From Lachnospiraceae bacterium UBA7188 (GTDB lineage: Bacteria; Bacillota; Clostridia; Lachnospirales; Lachnospiraceae), in NCBI GenBank assembly GCA_002490995.1, contig DKVC01000224.1, positions 1-7,838 on the forward strand: DNA of 7,838 bases. Direction: 5' to 3'. The notes under the pieces were generated by a model that made no database searches, was not told where the DNA came from, and saw nothing but the letters and a program-made list of their open reading frames with translations. The translations under genes and the position numbers were made by a program. Positions 4,869 to 7,838 of the stretch are shown here, one piece after another; the stretch's first letter is position 1; every line of letters begins with the position of its first letter.

Positions 4869-7727
4869 ATGGGCAATTTATGGGGATTTTTTGAGAATAT
4901 CAACGAGATTGTATACGTTGCGAATATAGAAACCTGTGAACTGGTATATATGAATAAAAAGGCGCGGGAGGTCTTCGGTGTGGGTTCCCTGGAGGAGACC
5001 AGGGGGAAAACATGCCACCGGATTCTCAGGAGCAGCGGTATCCCCTGTGGATTCTGCAGCAGAGGCATGTCCAACCCGGACTGCTTCGAACAGCAGTACT
5101 TTCATCCGGAGCTGAACAGGCATTTTCTGCTCAGGAGCACGATACTGGAGGAGAACGGGAAGAGATACCGCCTTGAAATGGCGTTTGACATAAGCAGCCA
5201 TGAGCAGCAGAGAAGCATGGTGCGCAGCGTCCAGAATCTGGAAGCCATCATTAACGAAGGGCTTCGGGTGGCTCTTCTGGAGGAGACGCCGGACCAGTCA
5301 CTGGAAGTGCTGCTGGCATACCTTGGAAAGGCTCTTTCCGGGGAGAGGACTTATATATTTGAGCGAAATGCTTCCGGCGGGGATGACAATACTTACGAGT
5401 GGGTGGCGCCCGGGGTGAGGCCGGAGAAGGAGAACCTGCAGAATGTTCCTGCGGAGGTCTGTGCAAGCTGGTATCGGAATTTCAGCGTAGGCGGGCATAT
5501 TGTCATAAACGATCTGGAAGATATCAGGCACAGCGACCCGCTTCAGTACGAAAATCTGAAACAGCAGGATATCCATTCCCTTGTAGTGGTCCCGCTGTAT
5601 GACGATAACAGGATCATCGGGTTCTATGGTGTGGACAATCCACCGGTAAAATCTCTTGAATATACCTCCAACATGCTCCAGACAGCGGCATATTTCATCG
5701 TTTCCTCTCTGCGGCGGCGCAATCTGGTCAGGGAGCTTGAAAAGCGGAGCCATAATGTTCTTTCTGCCCTGAATGTGGATTATATAAGCATCTATCAGGC
5801 GGACTTCCTTACGGATAAATGCCAGATTTACAGGGAAAGCGAATTCACGGGAAAGATACAGCCTTTCAGCTTTGCGGACAGTTATCAGGGAGCCATGGAG
5901 CAATATATTTCCAGGTATGTGATACCGCGTGACCAGGAAAGGCTTCGCACGGTGACCAGGAAAGAATATATCCTGTCTCAGCTGAAAAACAAAAAGAAAT
6001 TTTATGTCCGCTACCAGGTAAGGGAGAATTCCCATGGGCTGAAAAATATGGAAATCCATTTTTCGGTGACGGGAAAAGAAACGGAAGCACAGAGTGCAAT
6101 CTTTGCATTCCGGGATGTGAATGCGGTGGTAGAGCAGGAAGAAAAATATAAATCCGAAGCCAGACAAAGCATGGAAGATATCCTGGAGGGCGCCAGGACC
6201 GGCATCTGGACCATTGAGATGGAGGAAGACTGCGAACCGAGGATGTATGCGGACAGGACCATGAGGACGCTTTTGGGGGTAGAGGAGGATGTGGAGCCGG
6301 AGGCATGTTATCGGCACTGGTATGAAAATATCGAACCGGATTATGTGGTGATGGTGCAGGAGGCGGTGCGGGAGATGCTGGAATCCGGGCGTTCCGAGGT
6401 AGTGTATCCCTGGAAGCACCCCGTTTTGGGAAGGATTTATATCCGTTGCGGAGGTGTGCCAGATAAGAAATTTAAAAAACCCGGAGCATGTCTCAACGGA
6501 TACCATCAGGATATCACGGACATCATGGTGACCCGAAAGAAGCAGGAGCAGGCCATCATGGAGCTGCTGGAGAAAGTGAGGAGGGCTAATTCGGCCAAGA
6601 GCGAATTTCTATCCCATATGTCCCATGACCTCCGCACCCCCATCAACGGAATCATGGGCATGCTTACCATTATGGAGCAGACCGGGGGAGATTCCGGAAA
6701 ACAGAAGGAGTGTCTGGAGAAAATCCGTGTCTCTGCAGAGCATCTGCTGGCTCTGGTGAACGATGTCCTTCAGGTCAGCAGGCTGGAGAGCGGCAGGCCG
6801 GCCGACGTGGAGGAATCTTTTGACCTTGGCGATACATTGGGACATTGTATGATGATTATGTCTCCTCTTGCGGAGACAGCAGGTATCCGGCTGGTATTGG
6901 AAGAGGTTAGCCTTCACCATAGCAGGCTGGTGGGAAATCCGCTGCAGCTACGGCAGATTTTGACGAGCCTGATTGATAATGCGGTAAAATACAACAGGCC
7001 GGGGGGAGATGTGTCTCTTCAGGCGAAAGAGATTTCCTCGGGAGATGGCACCGCCACATACATGTTTACGGTCAGGGATACCGGAATCGGTATAGGGGAA
7101 GATTTCAAAGAGCATATTTTCGAGCCTTTTACCCAGGAAAATCCGGGTGCGAGGACAAGTTATACCGGCGCCGGGCTTGGCCTGTCCATTGTAAAGAAGC
7201 TGGTAGACCAGATGAAAGGAACGGTTGAAGTGGAGAGCCGGATTGGGGAGGGGAGCCTGTTCCAAGTCACCCTGTCCATTCCAATCGACACGAAGGAAGC
7301 CCCGGTTCCCGAAGACGGGAAAAAGGATATGCGTGCCGATATTTCGGGTATGCATGTCCTTCTGGTGGAGGATAATGAGGTCAACTGCGAAATCGTGGAA
7401 TTCGTCCTGAAACAGGCCGGTGCATCTGTGGTCACCGCAAACGACGGAAAAGCCGCAGTGGAGGCGTTTCAGGCATCGGCTCACGGCGCCTTTGACTGCA
7501 TTCTGATGGATTTGATGATGCCGGTGATGAGCGGATTTGAGGCCACCCGCACGATTCGCGGCCTGGACAGGCCTGATGCGGGAATCGTGCCCATTATTGC
7601 CCTGTCAGCCAACGCGTTTGAAGAGGATATTGCAATGGCGAAGGATGCCGGGATGAATGAGCATTTGACGAAACCGGTAGATATGGATAAAATGTTCCAG
7701 GCGATGCGGCGGCTGAAAACGGATTGA
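4869..7727 (+). CDS. Soluble hybrid sensor histidine kinase (PAS-GAF-PAS-PAS-HisKA-HATPase-REC)
   Basis: A 952-residue cytoplasmic hybrid kinase without membrane segments. The start at 4869 follows CGGAGGG by 6 nt. Residues 1-110 form a PAS domain with cysteines C49, C60, C63 and C72. Residues 120-285 form a GAF domain (SLVVVPLYDDNRIIGFYGVDNPP). Residues 295-425 are a weak PAS-like domain, and 433-560 another PAS domain ending in a typical YHQDITD. HisKA follows with SHMSHDLRTPING (phosphoacceptor H586). The HATPase domain has the N-box SLIDNAVKYN (N704), G1 DTGIGIG (737-743), FEPF, and G2 GAGLGL (767-772). A C-terminal receiver (828-948) has E834/D835, phosphoacceptor D881, S913 and K935. 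All catalytic residues are present. No HPt domain or DNA-binding output is attached, so phosphate must go on to a partner outside the window or the receiver must control the kinase. It senses a cytosolic signal through PAS/GAF. The signal is unknown. Confidence 0.93.
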   Translation: MGNLWGFFENINEIVYVANIETCELVYMNKKAREVFGVGSLEETRGKTCHRILRSSGIPCGFCSRGMSNPDCFEQQYFHPELNRHFLLRSTILEENGKRYRLEMAFDISSHEQQRSMVRSVQNLEAIINEGLRVALLEETPDQSLEVLLAYLGKALSGERTYIFERNASGGDDNTYEWVAPGVRPEKENLQNVPAEVCASWYRNFSVGGHIVINDLEDIRHSDPLQYENLKQQDIHSLVVVPLYDDNRIIGFYGVDNPPVKSLEYTSNMLQTAAYFIVSSLRRRNLVRELEKRSHNVLSALNVDYISIYQADFLTDKCQIYRESEFTGKIQPFSFADSYQGAMEQYISRYVIPRDQERLRTVTRKEYILSQLKNKKKFYVRYQVRENSHGLKNMEIHFSVTGKETEAQSAIFAFRDVNAVVEQEEKYKSEARQSMEDILEGARTGIWTIEMEEDCEPRMYADRTMRTLLGVEEDVEPEACYRHWYENIEPDYVVMVQEAVREMLESGRSEVVYPWKHPVLGRIYIRCGGVPDKKFKKPGACLNGYHQDITDIMVTRKKQEQAIMELLEKVRRANSAKSEFLSHMSHDLRTPINGIMGMLTIMEQTGGDSGKQKECLEKIRVSAEHLLALVNDVLQVSRLESGRPADVEESFDLGDTLGHCMMIMSPLAETAGIRLVLEEVSLHHSRLVGNPLQLRQILTSLIDNAVKYNRPGGDVSLQAKEISSGDGTATYMFTVRDTGIGIGEDFKEHIFEPFTQENPGARTSYTGAGLGLSIVKKLVDQMKGTVEVESRIGEGSLFQVTLSIPIDTKEAPVPEDGKKDMRADISGMHVLLVEDNEVNCEIVEFVLKQAGASVVTANDGKAAVEAFQASAHGAFDCILMDLMMPVMSGFEATRTIRGLDRPDAGIVPIIALSANAFEEDIAMAKDAGMNEHLTKPVDMDKMFQAMRRLKTD

Positions 7728-7744
7728 CCGGAATCATGGAATGC

Positions 7745-7768
7745 GGCGTAAAGTATACGCCTTTTATT
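7745..7768 (+). terminator. Terminator-like hairpin after the hybrid kinase
   Basis: GGCGTA (7745-7750) and TACGCC (7756-7761) form a 6-bp stem with a 5-nt loop, followed by TTTTATT. It lies 17 nt after the stop codon of the hybrid kinase. The stem is short, so termination may be partial. Confidence 0.6.
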
Positions 7769-7838
7769 GGAAGCGCAGGGGATTATTTCTGAATAAGGTA
7801 TATGACGCAATAACATGGAAGTCCAGCTAAGAAATGTC
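7769..7838 (+). other. Right flank, possible start of a further gene
   Basis: An ATG at 7815 opens a frame that runs off the window after eight codons (MEVQLRNV). This is reminiscent of the first residues of ABC-transporter ATPases, but eight residues cannot identify a family. The only Shine-Dalgarno-like bases (AAGG, 7795-7798) are 16 nt away, which is too far, so a real start here is unsure. Confidence 0.15.

Noticed and set aside
4682..4894. Plus-strand frame of 70 codons before the hybrid kinase
   Set aside because: It spans the kinase promoter and overlaps the kinase start out of frame. It has no good ribosome binding site and no recognisable family.
5298..6506. Long minus-strand frame of 402 codons within the hybrid kinase
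   Set aside because: It is the shadow of a G+C-rich coding strand; the plus strand encodes recognisable GAF and PAS domains over the same bases.

Overview
The window looks like a chromosomal segment of a Firmicute, most likely a Lachnospiraceae-type gut clostridium. The grounds are strong GGAGG-type ribosome binding sites, a GHKL kinase and LytTR regulator of the Agr type, a lipoprotein with a clostridial D-x-D-N-D-G loop, a MATE exporter, and a large soluble PAS/GAF hybrid kinase whose first PAS domain carries a cysteine cluster. No RNA genes, insertion sequences, CRISPR arrays or phage genes were seen. Genus-level assignment is inference.

Layout. Positions 1-289 are mostly non-coding: promoter-like elements and a 10-codon leader ORF with a strong Shine-Dalgarno. 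Positions 290-2137 (+) encode one chain that joins a membrane GHKL sensor kinase directly to a complete LytTR response regulator. The kinase lacks the C-terminal part of its ATP-binding domain. The regulator half keeps its own ATG and ribosome binding site inside the fused frame. Two nucleotides after the stop lies a near-perfect 15-bp direct repeat with a 20-bp period, followed by an extended -10 promoter. It drives a lipoprotein gene (2243-3118, +) whose mature N-terminus is a run of 42-bp tandem repeats. A strong hairpin (3131-3176) closes that unit and also faces the end of the convergent MATE exporter gene (3205-4566, -). A 302-bp divergent region with palindromes and a good promoter separates the exporter from a 952-residue hybrid sensor kinase (4869-7727, +), followed by a terminator-like hairpin.

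How the genes may work together. The left part reads as a self-contained module: membrane sensor, LytTR regulator, LytTR-like operator and secreted lipoprotein as output. No AgrB/AgrD-type peptide signal gene is visible here, so the input is unknown. The right part (MATE exporter and divergent hybrid kinase) is richer in G+C, roughly 53-57% against 35-43% in sampled lines of the left part, suggesting a different history. A functional link between the hybrid kinase and the exporter is possible from their divergent arrangement but is not shown by the sequence.

The best candidates for something undescribed are the fused, apparently kinase-deficient GHKL-LytTR protein and its predicted control of the repeat-bearing lipoprotein next door.
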